A stretch of DNA of 45,557 nucleotides. Origin: Lingula anatina (taxonomy: Eukaryota > Brachiopoda > Lingulata > Lingulida > Lingulidae). Positions 1 through 11,795 of the stretch are shown here, piece by piece (the first letter of the stretch is position 1; the number at the start of each line of letters is the position of its first letter). The stretch spans positions 1,057,180 through 1,102,736 of the forward strand of contig NW_019775447.1 in the NCBI RefSeq assembly GCF_001039355.2. Direction: 5' to 3'. The position numbers and the translations under genes are program-made. The notes under the pieces are model-generated. The model had not been told where the DNA came from and did not search any database. It saw only the letters and a program-made list of their open reading frames with translations.

Positions 1-780
1 AAAAAAAAACTATTTTTGGGCACTGCTACTATGATGACCATTTAAGAAAAACCATGTCACTTACTGTTCTCAAACTTACAGGAAAGAAACATGGGACTAA
101 AATATAGCTTCAGTAGGCAATGCAATCTGCCAGTTAAACATTTTTTTGTGAAAATTTAATTTTTCACATATTGGCATTTTCAATGTGTGACTTTGAAGTT
201 CCACAGGCTTGAAGACCCATGATAGTCACATTTTCTGAAAATCCATGATAGGTATATTTTCTTATTAAAAATTGATTGTCATTATGCTGTAAACCATTAT
301 GTAATATTGCATCAGAATAAAAGAAAACACAATTTTGGGTGCTGCTGCCATGATGACCATTATGAGAAAACCATGTTACTTATGATTGCAAAACTTTCAA
401 AAAAGAAATACAGGACTAAAATGCAGCCTGACGTTGGAAAAGCAGTCTAATTGACTTCTTTTTCTGGAAGTTTTACATTTTCAAAGTGTGAACTTGAACT
501 TCCATGGGCCTGAAGCCTTATGCTTGGTACACATTTTACTTACATTGGTATTACCTGTTGAGCATAATTAAAATTTGATGTTGAATTTGCAGTTTAACAT
601 AATGTACTTTTGTATCAGAATTGACAGTAGCCTATTTTGTTATTTCCTGCTTTTTGTCTGTACATTTGACAGCTTTGCTGCCTTGTTTTGTATTCCATAC
701 GGTTTTCGAGTTACGCTGTATCAAAAAGTACATATTGGTGGTGAAAGCAAAATGTGCAGTATGGTAATGGATAATAAATT
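1..780 (+). repeat. Interspersed composite repeat, copy 1 (probably RTCA intron)
   Basis: No coding signal seen. Positions 1-300 and 300-560 resemble each other: both carry the ATGATGACCATT core followed by AAAACCATGT and, further on, GGACTAAAAT. Two segments recur elsewhere in reverse orientation: 421-530 matches 42066-42170, and 545-690 matches 28084-28235 and 41887-42050. This marks it as an interspersed repeat. Because RTCA exons on the + strand start at 1837, this stretch most likely lies in an upstream RTCA intron. That is inference. Confidence 0.6.
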
Positions 781-1000
781 TTGAACCCCGGAAAAATAAA
801 ACATAAGGCTTGGCGAGGCAGGCGACTTGTGGTCAAAAATGACATAATTTCATCAAATTTGAACATCTGGAACTTCGGAGCACCTCCCATTTCAAGAATT
901 TTTGACCAAAATGACCTTTTCTTTATTTTAATTAATTTTTTCTGTACGAAATTTATGGCACATTATTGTAACTCCAAAATTATAACATTTAGTCCCTTTT

Positions 1001-1577
1001 CATCATGAATTGAACTTTGCAAATTTTGGTTCCCTTTTATCTCCAAAACTGGCAGAGATAGGTCCGTAGTTACTATTGTACTTGAATAGGAAGTCATATA
1101 CTGGCAATCTAAATGTGACCTTGAAATTGACTTTTGACCTACTTTACACCATAAACTGAACTTTGCAATTTTTTAATGCTTTTATTTTCAAAACTGGCAG
1201 AGATACGCCCATAGTTACTATTGAACTTGAATAAGAAGTCATTAAAGTCAATTTACTGTGATCTTAAAATTGACCTTTGACCTACTTTTTACCATGAACT
1301 TAACATTGCAAATTTTGGTTCCCTTTTATCTCCAAAACTGGCAAAAATATGCCCATAGTAACTATTGAACTTGAATAGAAGTCATTAGAGACAATCTAAG
1401 TGTGACCTTGAAATTGACCTTTGACCTACTTTTCATCATGAATTGAAGTTTACAAATTTTGGTTCCCTTTTATCTCCAATACTGGCAGAGATGTGTCCAT
1501 AGTTACTATTGAACTTGAATAGGAAGTCATATACTGGAAATTTACTGTGACCTTGAAATTGACCTTTACCCTACCTT
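1001..1577 (+). repeat. Tandem array, about 144-bp unit, four copies
   Basis: The phrase CAAATTTTGGTTCCCTTTTA followed by CTCCAAAACTGGCAGAGAT returns, with drift, in units starting near 1001, 1147, 1290 and 1434, so the period is about 144 bp. Each unit also has ACTATTGAACTTGAATAGGA and ends in a block related to TGACCTTGA plus TGACCTTTGACCT. A single diverged unit of the same kind occurs in reverse orientation at about 28310-28460. It lies upstream of the RTCA exons, presumably in an intron. The stretch 1578-1836 holds nothing recognisable. Confidence 0.75.
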
Positions 1578-1836
1578 ACTACTAACTGAACTTTGATTGT
1601 ACCATTTTTAGTTATATACTTTTTTTTGCATATTTTGAGAATTCTTGTTGATTGCATTTTTTACAGCTTGTCAAGCACAAGACTGGTGGTGGTGTCCCTT
1701 TTTTGTGTGTGTGGGGGGTCTATACGATCGCGCTTACTCCAGCTGGTGGTACAATATTCGGAGGCGGTATCGCCTCTCTGATCCTCAAGTTTACTATTTG
1801 CTTGAATGAATATCTTGATCATGTTTGGTGTTGTAG

Positions 1837-3936
1837 TTTGGTAGCAGAAACAAGCACTGGCTGCAGGCTGGCTGGATCAGCTCTAGGTCAGAAAGGTAAG
1901 TATGAAAATCTGTTTTAAAGGGGGTTTCTTTTTCTGAAAAAGTGGGGTCTGTTTTACCCTTTGCAGACATGAGCTTTTCTACCAGAATCACTGAATTCCG
2001 GGATTTTTAACTCCATTCTTATAGGACCTAAAGCGGCCCTGGAACCCAGCTGGCTGATAAGTGTTTTTTTCCCCACAATAGATGTTCAGAGATATTCTAA
2101 AACTTATGCTCATGTCTGGTTCATGCGACCCAAGATGAGAAGTAGAACATAGAACCTAGATCAAATTTTGATTCTAAATGGGCCTTTTCTGGCAAAAAGG
2201 GAGGTTCATTCTAACACCTACACCCCTGTGAGCACATGCACTTTGTAGTCATCTCGATTACAATACTTTTTTCAATGCAAAAAATAAATAATAGATAAAT
2301 AACACAGCTTGTTTTTAATATTTTTCTTTTCAAAACTAGTTTTAAATCTAATTTCTGCTGTTCTCTACTGTTTGATGTTTTGCGTGCATGTTTGACGGTA
2401 TCATATCAATGAACATGAACATTTGCACAGAGATCTGCCTATAAAGAAATTTACTAATGATGCTTTAACACATCACATTTCACATCATACAAATTTCAAA
2501 TTTATGTATAAGATTGGTGTAGGTATGATTATAATACAACAATAATACAAAAATAAAACAACAATTTATATACAAAAATAAAACAACAATTTATATATAT
2601 ACAAAAATAAAACAACAATTTATATATATATTTAGGTCTTCCTGCTCAAGATGTTGGTGAAAGTGCAGCAACTATGTTGTTAACTAGTCTGGAACATGGA
2701 GGATGTGTGGATGAGTACTTACAAGATCAGGTATTTTGATTTCTTGTTGATTGCTATTTAAGTTTTGTACTAAACATTTCACTAAATTCATAGTCTTGAA
2801 TCAGGTTTGCATATTTGATATTGCTGCCTAGTTAATTTTTGTGTGTAAGATCAAAAGGCAATATTATTTATCATTCAGTCATTTAGCCATGTTGGAAGAA
2901 TTACTTAATAAAAGGGATAACAACTGTTCATTTTGGCCAAAGAATGGATTATCTGGGGTAAACCACAGTTTTCTCGTACTTATCAATGAGTAGTGAATCC
3001 ATTCCGACATTCAAAGTTGGCCCCTATTTTTTCCTAAAAAGTTTTTTATAATCATCTCTCATAGAGGTCACATGGATGGCAAACACAGATTCCACAATAA
3101 TTGCAATAACATCGTTTTGGTGGTAAAATAGAATTTATTATATTTCTACGAGTTGTTTACAAAGTAGTTATTGTTAAATATGAATCTCATACAAAGAGTT
3201 GTTATCCCTAGCTTTAAGTGTTAACACATACGGCAGTTTTATTCTTCTTATTTAGTAGAATCTGTCTGAAGTTATGCTATTTTACTTTTTCATTTCTAGC
3301 TTATAATTTTTATGGCCCTTGCTAAGGGCAAATCTGTGATAATGTGTGGTCCAATAAGTTTACACACTGAGACTGCAATCCATGTGGCACAGCAGATGAC
3401 ACAGGTAAGACAGAGCAATGTATGTGACAGCAGTTTATAAAACCGTGCATGTGAGATACATTAAACTATGTAATAACATATGACATGGGTAAGAGATCTA
3501 GCAATCTAGAATGCCACAGCAGACAATGAGTAAGATATACATGTAGCAATTCATTTGGTTCAGCAGATGTTGCAGGTAAGAAATAGCATTTGAAAGAAAC
3601 TTGTACGAATATTCATTATTTCATCTAAGACAAAAATGAAAGTAAAAATTATCCAAATGCCTCAGCCGGTAAGAGTGAGGAAGAAAGTAATAATACTTTG
3701 ATTCAGGAAATTGTTTTAAATTAGGTGTGGTAAATTAATTTAGCAGAAAGTTTTACATGAGCATCATCCTTAACAAATGTATTTGGTTGATCTTATTTCT
3801 AATCTGTTGTAGAAGGGTGAATGACTTTTTTTGCATTATTTGTTTTATCTAGGCCAAGTTTGAAGTTAAACAGATTCAAGGGGAAACATGGCAAATAACA
3901 TGTGAAGGAATGGGATTGGAAAACAAAGCAATTTAA
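1837..3936 (+). CDS. RTCA: RNA 3'-terminal phosphate cyclase, C-terminal exons (partial)
   Basis: Four exons: 1837-1895, 2636-2730, 3300-3404 and 3853-3936 (stop TAA). All have GT-AG boundaries and the phases join without a break. RTCA converts RNA 3'-phosphate ends to 2',3'-cyclic phosphates using ATP. The joined exons read AETSTGCRLAGSALG, then GGCVDEYLQDQLIIFMALAKG, then GPISLHTETAIH, then ITCEGMGLENKAI-stop, matching the animal RTCA C-terminus in order and spacing. By family knowledge the first histidine of SLHTETAIH (codon 3363-3365) aligns with the residue that carries AMP during catalysis. About 113 C-terminal residues are present; the N-terminal two thirds lies upstream and outside the window. 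The tail after ITCEGMG differs from vertebrate RTCA, as is usual at this end. Identification is secure. Confidence 0.93.
2547..2631 (+). repeat. Short minisatellite beside an RTCA splice acceptor
   Basis: Three copies of a 25-31 bp unit, ACAAAAATAAAACAACAATT plus a TATA run of growing length, fill the end of the intron. The acceptor TTTAG at 2631-2635 follows directly, so the acceptor region is TA-rich and lacks a normal pyrimidine tract. Confidence 0.7.
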
Positions 3937-4330
3937 AAAACTGAAGTTAAAATTAAAAAGAGGCAAGCAGTCACTTTGACACCCTCTAGTTCATATTTCA
4001 ATTTGATATATTTTGCAATTGTAGAAAAAAATGAAAACAGTATTTGAAAGAAAGATGATCTAACACCTTTTGATACAGAAAATTACATCCCGTGTTACTC
4101 AGTGAACACTCTGTTTCTATTGTGTCACATGATCTTGTTTTACTACTATAGACAATCTTTGTTTGAACTTTCAACGATGTTTCTGAAATTTTGAAAACAT
4201 TGATAATAGAATAGTAAGGGAAGAAAAAAATTAAAAAGTATGTTAGATCATATATTTTCAATTACAGATGGTACACAATGTTGAACATGCAACTTATGTA
4301 TTGCCTAAGCATCACTGAACGGTTAATAAA
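3937..4330 (+). terminator. RTCA: RTCA 3' UTR and candidate poly(A) signal
   Basis: The first AATAAA after the RTCA stop is at 4325-4330, about 390 bp downstream, and is the most likely poly(A) signal. No downstream element was tested. No gene is visible from 4331 to 6082. That stretch is AT-rich intergenic DNA between two convergent genes and must include the 3' UTR of the minus-strand Disabled gene. The only candidate signal I saw for that gene is an ATTAAA variant at 5522-5527 (minus). Confidence 0.45.
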
Positions 4331-6082
4331 GCTTGTACACTAGACTATATGCCGATTTTCAATGTAATATTTGATGGATTATAATTTCAACTAAACATTT
4401 TTTCTTAATACAATACTGCTTTAAACAGTTAAAATTAACATAAAACAAGTTGTGCATTCCTATAGTTAACTGTAAGTTAGCAAGATAGCAACTGTTCTAA
4501 CATGAATAAGTAATACAGTTATAGCATAATAATAATAAGGATAATTGCAACTCGGTCCGCAACAATTGAATAACATTCACAGGAATGTGAATGCTGTTCA
4601 CTAAAAGTTATGATACACAAGTATTTTCACACTGTATGCTGTTAACAATCAATATAAAAAAAAAAAAAATAGAAAAAGTAAAACAAGAATATTGATAATT
4701 TCTTATTTGGGACACTTCATATCTTTGGTGCAATTAGACCCTGTTAATTTGCCAAATATCAATGATTTGTCCTCATTCAGCTGACAAAAATCACAAAAAA
4801 GATGTTTACAAAACCTTTGCACACTTCCCATGTTTCCTTTCACCTTTTGATAACGATGACATGCCACTGAAATGTGTTTTCTGGGCACAAAATTGAAGTT
4901 GGCTAAAATCATGAATAAAACATCAGTTCAAAACTCGATACATTTGATCTTACTGGTTGTTCTCACAACTTGTATTAGCAGGTGTGAGTAACAAAGACTA
5001 TGTTGCTGTAAACCTTCCTTTTACAGACTGCAGATATACGGTATCTACAGTATACCATGTACCTGTGACAATAATAATATTACAGTTGTGGAATGAAATC
5101 ATTGTATTCTTTCCATTTTCTATTTGATTGGACTCTGCATACTTAGCTTGGCATATTACTGGAGCATAAGTTAACATCTTTAAATTTATATGCAACTGAT
5201 CATGTCTTTGGAATGAATCAAGAGTGTCATATCCTACTTGTAAAATGTGTATAATTATCATTTTCACATGCATGAATTGTGTAATTTTGATTTTTTTCAA
5301 GATTCTGAAATTAAGGTCGACTAACAATAAAATTGACTAGCAATGTCATTAAACAAGAGAGAAATAATATAGAAGTATAACAAACATTGCAGAAAATTAA
5401 ACACCAATTTAAAACATTTCTGAATCACAAAAAATACAGGCCTTATTGGACTCAAAACCAATTAAGCTTACTAGATTATGGCTTGCCTTAAAAGACTTCA
5501 GTCTTTATCAATACATATGCATTTAATAGATTCTGCCTTGTATATATATAGCAGTATCATTCTATACACTACCAACAATTAACAATATAAAATTGAATAT
5601 ATATTAACAACATTAAAGATGCTTTGCGTCCCTATTGAACTAAGGCATAGACATTAAGTAATATTATGAATGATATAAAATCAATCTTGGCACTTCTTAT
5701 TGACCTTAGACTTAATAATGAAATGTAGACAGGTATGTTTACCATTTTAACATAAAAATCATTAAATCGCATCACCTTGCACCCCACTGATCCCCTTGAG
5801 ACAGTTCAAAAATGCATACTTAATGCCTCAATTTGTTTGAGTAAATTGTACTAATTTTGTCAAAGATATGTAATAAAACAAGTAAATTTACTATAAACAC
5901 AGAGGTTGTCATTGATGCAGTTATTCAATATCTGTGGCCTTCAGTATTTGTTCATTTGATCATAGATACGTAACTTTGATCCTGGAACTAGAGTATTAGC
6001 TCCTCATCCTTATAAATAGAATGTAGAAGGTAGAAATGATAAAAAGTAACTTGGACGGTTGGGGTCTCCAGTCTGCCAAGTT

Positions 6083-9000
6083 TCATGTAGGCTTCTTTGG
6101 TTTGTTCACTGTTGCATATATTGGTTCCTAAAATAAAGCAAAACCTTCAATTTATGCAATTATTATGCACTATGTGATAATGTATCAGGGCTAGACAAAC
6201 TTATTTCAGAAACTAGCTCCATCAGGCAAGTAGATCTGGAAAGTTGCTTGTCCCACTCCAAAATCAATGCCTCTACGCCTTGCAGGTTTGAATACAAAGA
6301 AAGCTGACAGCAGAAATCAGCCAGGCAAATTACTCCTGTAGATATATTGAGCCCTGACATGTATACATATTTTAAAATCATCTAAATGCATTTCCCATGC
6401 CTTAACCAAATCACATCAATCTCAGAATCTGACAGATTTTTTCAATACCTTGTAATTTTTAAGATGAAAGAAGAACTGTCAATTTCAGTCTAAAGGAGTC
6501 ATGAAAACACTGTTATAATGCTTGTATATTTGAATAGCAACAATATTAAAATTTTAAACCAAATTATTACCTGAATTTGTTCACCAAAATTTCCAAATCC
6601 AAAAGGATCACTGGCTCCCTGAAGTAGAATTACCATGTGTTGATCACTCTCAAAAAGAATGTTTTACTTTATGTAAGAAAAATCAGATATTATATATTAC
6701 ATTGTTTGTGGGAAAATGTTATTCAAACATTTAATGATAGTACATGCTTATGTAAGGTAAATGAGAAAATCAAAAAATTTAAACAGACATTTTAAGAAAG
6801 TATCCTTGTATCCTTGAATAGTTTTTTTATTGATTTGTAAATACAAGTGTTTATAACAGAATCACATGGGGATTGTTGATAACAAATACTTGATGAAATT
6901 ATTAATTTTAGTCTTACATGCATTGAGTAGTGCAGTTATTATGAAATGCAGCCTCTTGTAATTAGTGCAGTTGATCTGTACATGTACCTACCTGTCCACT
7001 CACCTGCCCACTGGGGACTGCAGGTAAGGAGAAGAAATCATCATTGAATGAGTTCCCAAATGGCTGACTAGCACCACTACTGACCCCACCACTGGACACT
7101 GGACCATGAAAAGGGTCCACAGCCCCACCACTGAGCTGACCAGCTTGGACACCATTTTGCTTGACACCAGGGGAGCCACTTGCACTAGTGGAGTCACTGC
7201 TGAGTAGTGATTGTCTAGGTTTTGGCACAGGTGGGGCTGGCAAGCGGGGTAAAGCAGATGGTGCAGCTGAGCTCTGAGAGGGGCGTGGGGGAGGTGCTGG
7301 GGCCTCATCTATGTCTATAGTACCCTGTCTGGGCAGAGGGGGTGGGGGTGCATCTGGAGAGGGCAAACCAAAATCATCATCAAAACTGACTTCTGTTTTC
7401 TGTGCCTTTTGTGTTGGAAGTGACCTTGGTTTGGGGACAGGGGGAGAGGGACCGAAGCTTAAAGCAGTGCTCATGCTATCTGAATCAGAAGCAAAGGTAT
7501 GCTGTGCAGAGGTTACAGTTGGTGGTGCAAAATCTACAGAAAATGGATCTATGGTATCACTATTTGAACTTGAACTAATAGAACTACCTTGAGGAATACT
7601 TTTCAATTCATTCAAACTTTTCTTTGGTGGCTCAGCAGCCTTGAAGAGTTGAGAAGCTGGAACAAATGATGATGTTTTTTTGCCTAAAATATCCAAATCT
7701 TCAAACATGCTCTTTTTTGTGTTGCTTGGCACTGATTGTATTTCATTGGGGTTGCTCCCTGGAATCTGAGTTGGCACCAGGGGGGAGTCGCCCGTGAAAG
7801 GATCCATGGAAGGTGTAGGAACAGCAGGTTCAGGATTAGCTGTGGTGAACAGAGAGGCATCCAATCCATGGTATCTGTCATCTCCCTGGGGTACAATGTC
7901 AGGAGCAGGGGCCGCAGATGTCACTACAGGGGGATTAAAGAATGGATCATCCCTGAAAGGATCTGGCTTGGAAGCTGCAGGGGGTGGTTGTGATGGAGGT
8001 GCGCCAAATGCAGGCTGATTAAATCCCATTCCTGACATGTTGGAAGCACTGAAGGGTGAGTTAAACTGTGGTTTTGGTGCTTGAGAGGGGGCTGGTTTGG
8101 ACTGGAAGAAGGGGTCATTGAAAGGGTCTGTAGCCTTGGGAAGCCCTGTAGGTGCTGGCTAGAATAACAAAGAAAACACATATAAGACATTTACAAATCT
8201 TGATTATAACAGATTGACCAGATTTGAAATGAAACTGAATTATGACCAAATATAGTATATTTCATTAGTTTAAGCATTTTTGACAAAGGAGGAGCAGTGA
8301 ATTGCTGAAAAATACATGGCAATAATCAACCAAGGAAGGGAGGGAGGGAAGATACTTACATTATTAAATGCAGCAGGGGCTCCAAATGGGGTACCAAACT
8401 GTTGTTGCATTCCTGGCTGCGCCTAGTCAAAACACAATTTTCATATGCAATATATTGGACCAATTTGTGAATACAGTCAATGCATTTTCATTAAAATATC
8501 ATTTATAGTCTTTAAAACAAACAAACAAACAAAAAACCTTTCAAAGGCCTCAACTATTTTCAAAAACCACACTATTTTTAATAATCCAGTATAAGTAAGT
8601 ACAGATATCAAAGTATAACACATGTCATTCTGGCATTTCAAGTCCTAACTTAAGGAAGGTGGTTTGATATGGCAGCCATCATTTATGTAATCCTTTCTGT
8701 ACTGTTTGATGTATGTGGCCAGTGCAACTGGAGATGAGAGTGCAATCAAGCATCTATATCCTGATGTCTCAGTGAGTTATTCTTCATAACTAAGCTAAAT
8801 TACAGGTCTGCCAAACTTGTTGATACATTACCGGCATTTGCTGTTGGAAGTTTGCTTGAAAATTCATTTGAGCATTTGGTGTGGGTTGTCCCCATGCTCC
8901 ACCAGGGGCTCCCGTAGCTGTCATCTGTGCTGTTCCCCAGGCAGGTGTTCTGTTCACAACAAATGGGTCTGGTGCAGATTTTCCTGACCCAAGACTGCCT

Positions 9001-11795
9001 TCAGTGCTGGTCCAGAAGTCATGGTTAAAGGCATCAATCTGCTTGATTCCCTGTTGTAAAGTTTCCAGTTCTGTCTCCAGGTTCAATAGATTTCCAGTTG
9101 AACTGCTGCTCTCCTCTTGCTTGGGGGCTACTACAGGTGCATTGTTCTGGGGGACCTAGCAATATATCAGTTTTGTTGCTTAGACAAAGATGGCAGCACT
9201 GCAGTTGAACACATTATTTACAGATCTAAAGCTAACCTTATGTCATCCAAGTTTATTCCCAACAGTACATGATAATCTTAGTAACAAGAGTATGCTATGG
9301 GCCTCACATTAATATCTTTTAATACTGTATGCTGCAAGCTACCCACTTATTTGTATTATTAATGCTATTTGGCCCAATCCACATTTAGTGTATTTATTTT
9401 GACATAACAATTTGTTTTCAGTACAAAATATAGGAGAGAATCCCTCAGATATGTTAAAAACTTACAGCATATGCACTCTCTCCTTCAGCTGCTGATACTG
9501 GACCATTGTTGGTGGGGACCTGAGGAAGAGTTTACAATTTTCATGGTAACAGTACACAGAGCTAGCATATTGCAGATGCAAAAAAAGGCATTGTATTTAC
9601 TTACTTGATAAAGGGTCATATTACTAACATGTTTGTCGTAACCCTGAACTGCATGTACATAATTGTATATATACATTCATAAGTTAGCATTGGGGAAAAC
9701 CAATTGGTCCAAATGGCTTAAAAATCTTTGAAGACGTACCTGATATGTGCTCTCCTGATTTTCTGTTGTTTGTTGTTGTTCTTCCTGTTGTTTTTTAGCT
9801 TCTGCTACTTCCTTTTTCTTCATCTCAAAGACATACTGGAACAAGTCTCTCAAGGCCAGGACAACCCCTTCTGCCTAAAATTGTACAGTGCAGTTAAGTC
9901 AAACAATATCCTTTTTTTGTGGGGACACAAACCTTCATTCTATATATTATTTTATGAACAGATAATTTTAAAATTGTTACATTGAAAATAAAGTTTTACA
10001 TTAAGTAACCACAAAGGCCATGCTTTCTCAAAATGCTTCTTCAACAATAAATATACAAATTCTAGCCATCTACAGTAAATATAGAAAATTTGTTCTCATT
10101 TCATGAGGCAAATGTATGAGCAGTCCAAAAAATAATGGCTACTATAAAAGGGGTGCCTAATGAAGTATAAACAAGGCANAGGTAAAATGGTTTTCCACTT
10201 ATCGTGTTATCGGTGCTTCATATATGCTGAAAAAAGTGAAAAAACAGCATAAATTCCCTAAAAGTGACCCGATCATGCTGATTTTCGAACTTGACCTGCG
10301 TATTATGAACATTCATCAGTTCTGTAAGTTTCAAGTCAAAAGGTAAAATGGTTTTCCACTTATCGTGTTATCGGTAAAAGTGCACGGCGACGGCGACGAC
10401 GGCGACGACAGACGCAGATGATGGCTATATGTACAGACACATCTGTGTCTGTACATAAAAAAGCAGTTCTGCATCTATTAACTCACATTCTGAGCAGTTT
10501 TGATGCCAAAGAATTTGTGTTTCCCATCTCCAGGTCCAAAGATGTATCCAAATGCCCTGGCATCTGTGACGTCCCTGGATATGAAGGAGATCCTGTGTAC
10601 TGGGTGGGTATGGTTTACTGCCTGCAAGTATATGTACAGATACAAGTGTATACAGAGAGGTAATTACACTTAAACCAGTTCATGTCTAGGTGACACTGAC
10701 CAAGGTGACCAAATAGCATATTTTGAACACTGGTACATTAGAGTGAAGATGAGATTTCCTGCATACAATAACAATGAGCATAAAAGGAACAGATAATAAA
10801 TACAATCACTGAGATATTACCGAAAACACTTAATGATGTATAAAACTATTTTTCATCTAGGGAAAACTGGGGTACTAAAAATCAGGTATTTTTACCTGTC
10901 TAAAAGATTTTAAAAATCTTAACTTATCAAAAATACACACAATTAAACAGAACAAATAAACTTATCAGCACAACTTCATACAGCCCTAAGCAACGTGGTG
11001 AAATCATACTAGCATTAATTGGGTACATTTTTTATCTAACTATTCTAAGCAGCCTTGGACAAGAACTAAAATGCTGTGTTCACCCAGACAATTAAATACT
11101 TGTAAATTCTACTTCTAAAATTTGACAAAAGTTTTTAAAAGTTATCGAATTTTTTAAGGTTTGCCTAAGAAATATTAAATAAGAGTACCCCTGTTTTTTC
11201 ATCAATAATCTTCATTCCATCCACTGATATGTTGAGAATAATCCTTTGCTTGTGTTCTTTAGCAGTCCTAATGGCCATCTTGAGTTTCTGGACAGTTTCT
11301 TGGCACATTTTGTCTCCCCTAGCATCAGGGACATCATCAATACCTATCAACTTTGCTTTGAAATTAACACCTTCGCCTTCAAACCGGGCAGGGTCATTTT
11401 TGTCTGCAAAAGGAAAAAAATAATGTAAAAAAAAACAACAACTCAATATAGTAAGGATAAGTATACACCAGGATGGAACAGCACAAAATTTCTGATTATA
11501 AATATATATATATATATATATTAAATAACAAATTTAATATGTTCAACAGTATTTGCCCATTTATCACTTTATACTGTCAATAAACCATTGTATTGCCCAA
11601 AGAAGGATATGGATGAAGAAAACAATACAGAAACTCTTATAACATCATCCCCGTTAAAATTTTACTCCAGAGTATTTACATACCTTTCTTGACTGTTTTC
11701 TGCCCTTTAACTGGTGTATTGGACTGTGAGGAAGGTGGGGTCTCTGTGGTTGCTGGAAGGGTGTCCCCAGGGGTAGGCTCTGGGGTACTGGACAT
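6083..11795 (-). CDS. DAB2: Disabled (DAB1/DAB2) PTB-domain endocytic adaptor
   Basis: Ten coding exons on the minus strand: 11684-11795, 11189-11403, 10487-10621, 9740-9874, 9466-9519, 8832-9155, 8360-8422, 7004-8158, 6571-6618, 6083-6127. All have GT-AG junctions, and the frame is kept through about 761 residues. Residues of about 40-175 form a Disabled-type PTB domain: [35 protein letters not shown]-like text, [20 protein letters not shown], then [15 protein letters not shown]. In this family the PTB binds FxNPxY receptor tails and PtdIns(4,5)P2. The tail has at least seven DPF motifs (AP-2 appendage type), e.g. DPFNDPFF and DPFRDDPFF, and proline-rich SH3-type motifs (PPVPKPR twice, PPPPLPRQG). 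It ends in [14 protein letters not shown]. The start ATG precedes a short acidic/proline-rich leader. Animals outside vertebrates usually have a single Disabled gene, so the DAB1/DAB2 split may not apply. Confidence 0.93.
10130..10466 (+). repeat. Interspersed repeat with CGACGG run and terminal hairpin, copy Z1
   Basis: It lies inside a Disabled intron. The phrase AGGTAAAATGGTTTTCCACT plus TATCGTGTTATCGG occurs at 10181-10213 and again at 10341-10373. Next come a GGCGACGGCGACGACGGCGA-type run (10386-10410), GATGATGG, and a 13-bp-arm hairpin, TATGTACAGACAC / GTGTCTGTACATA with loop ATCT, at 10428-10457. The same tail order recurs at 42300-42453. One N sits at 10179. Confidence 0.7.

Noticed and set aside
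1652-1836. Upstream in-frame extension of the first RTCA exon
   Set aside because: The sequence before 1837 has no RTCA similarity, while a TTGTAG acceptor sits just before the conserved text, so it is read as intron.
7311-8018. Plus-strand ORFs opposite the long Disabled exon
   Set aside because: They are shadows of a proline-, serine- and DPF-rich minus-strand coding exon.
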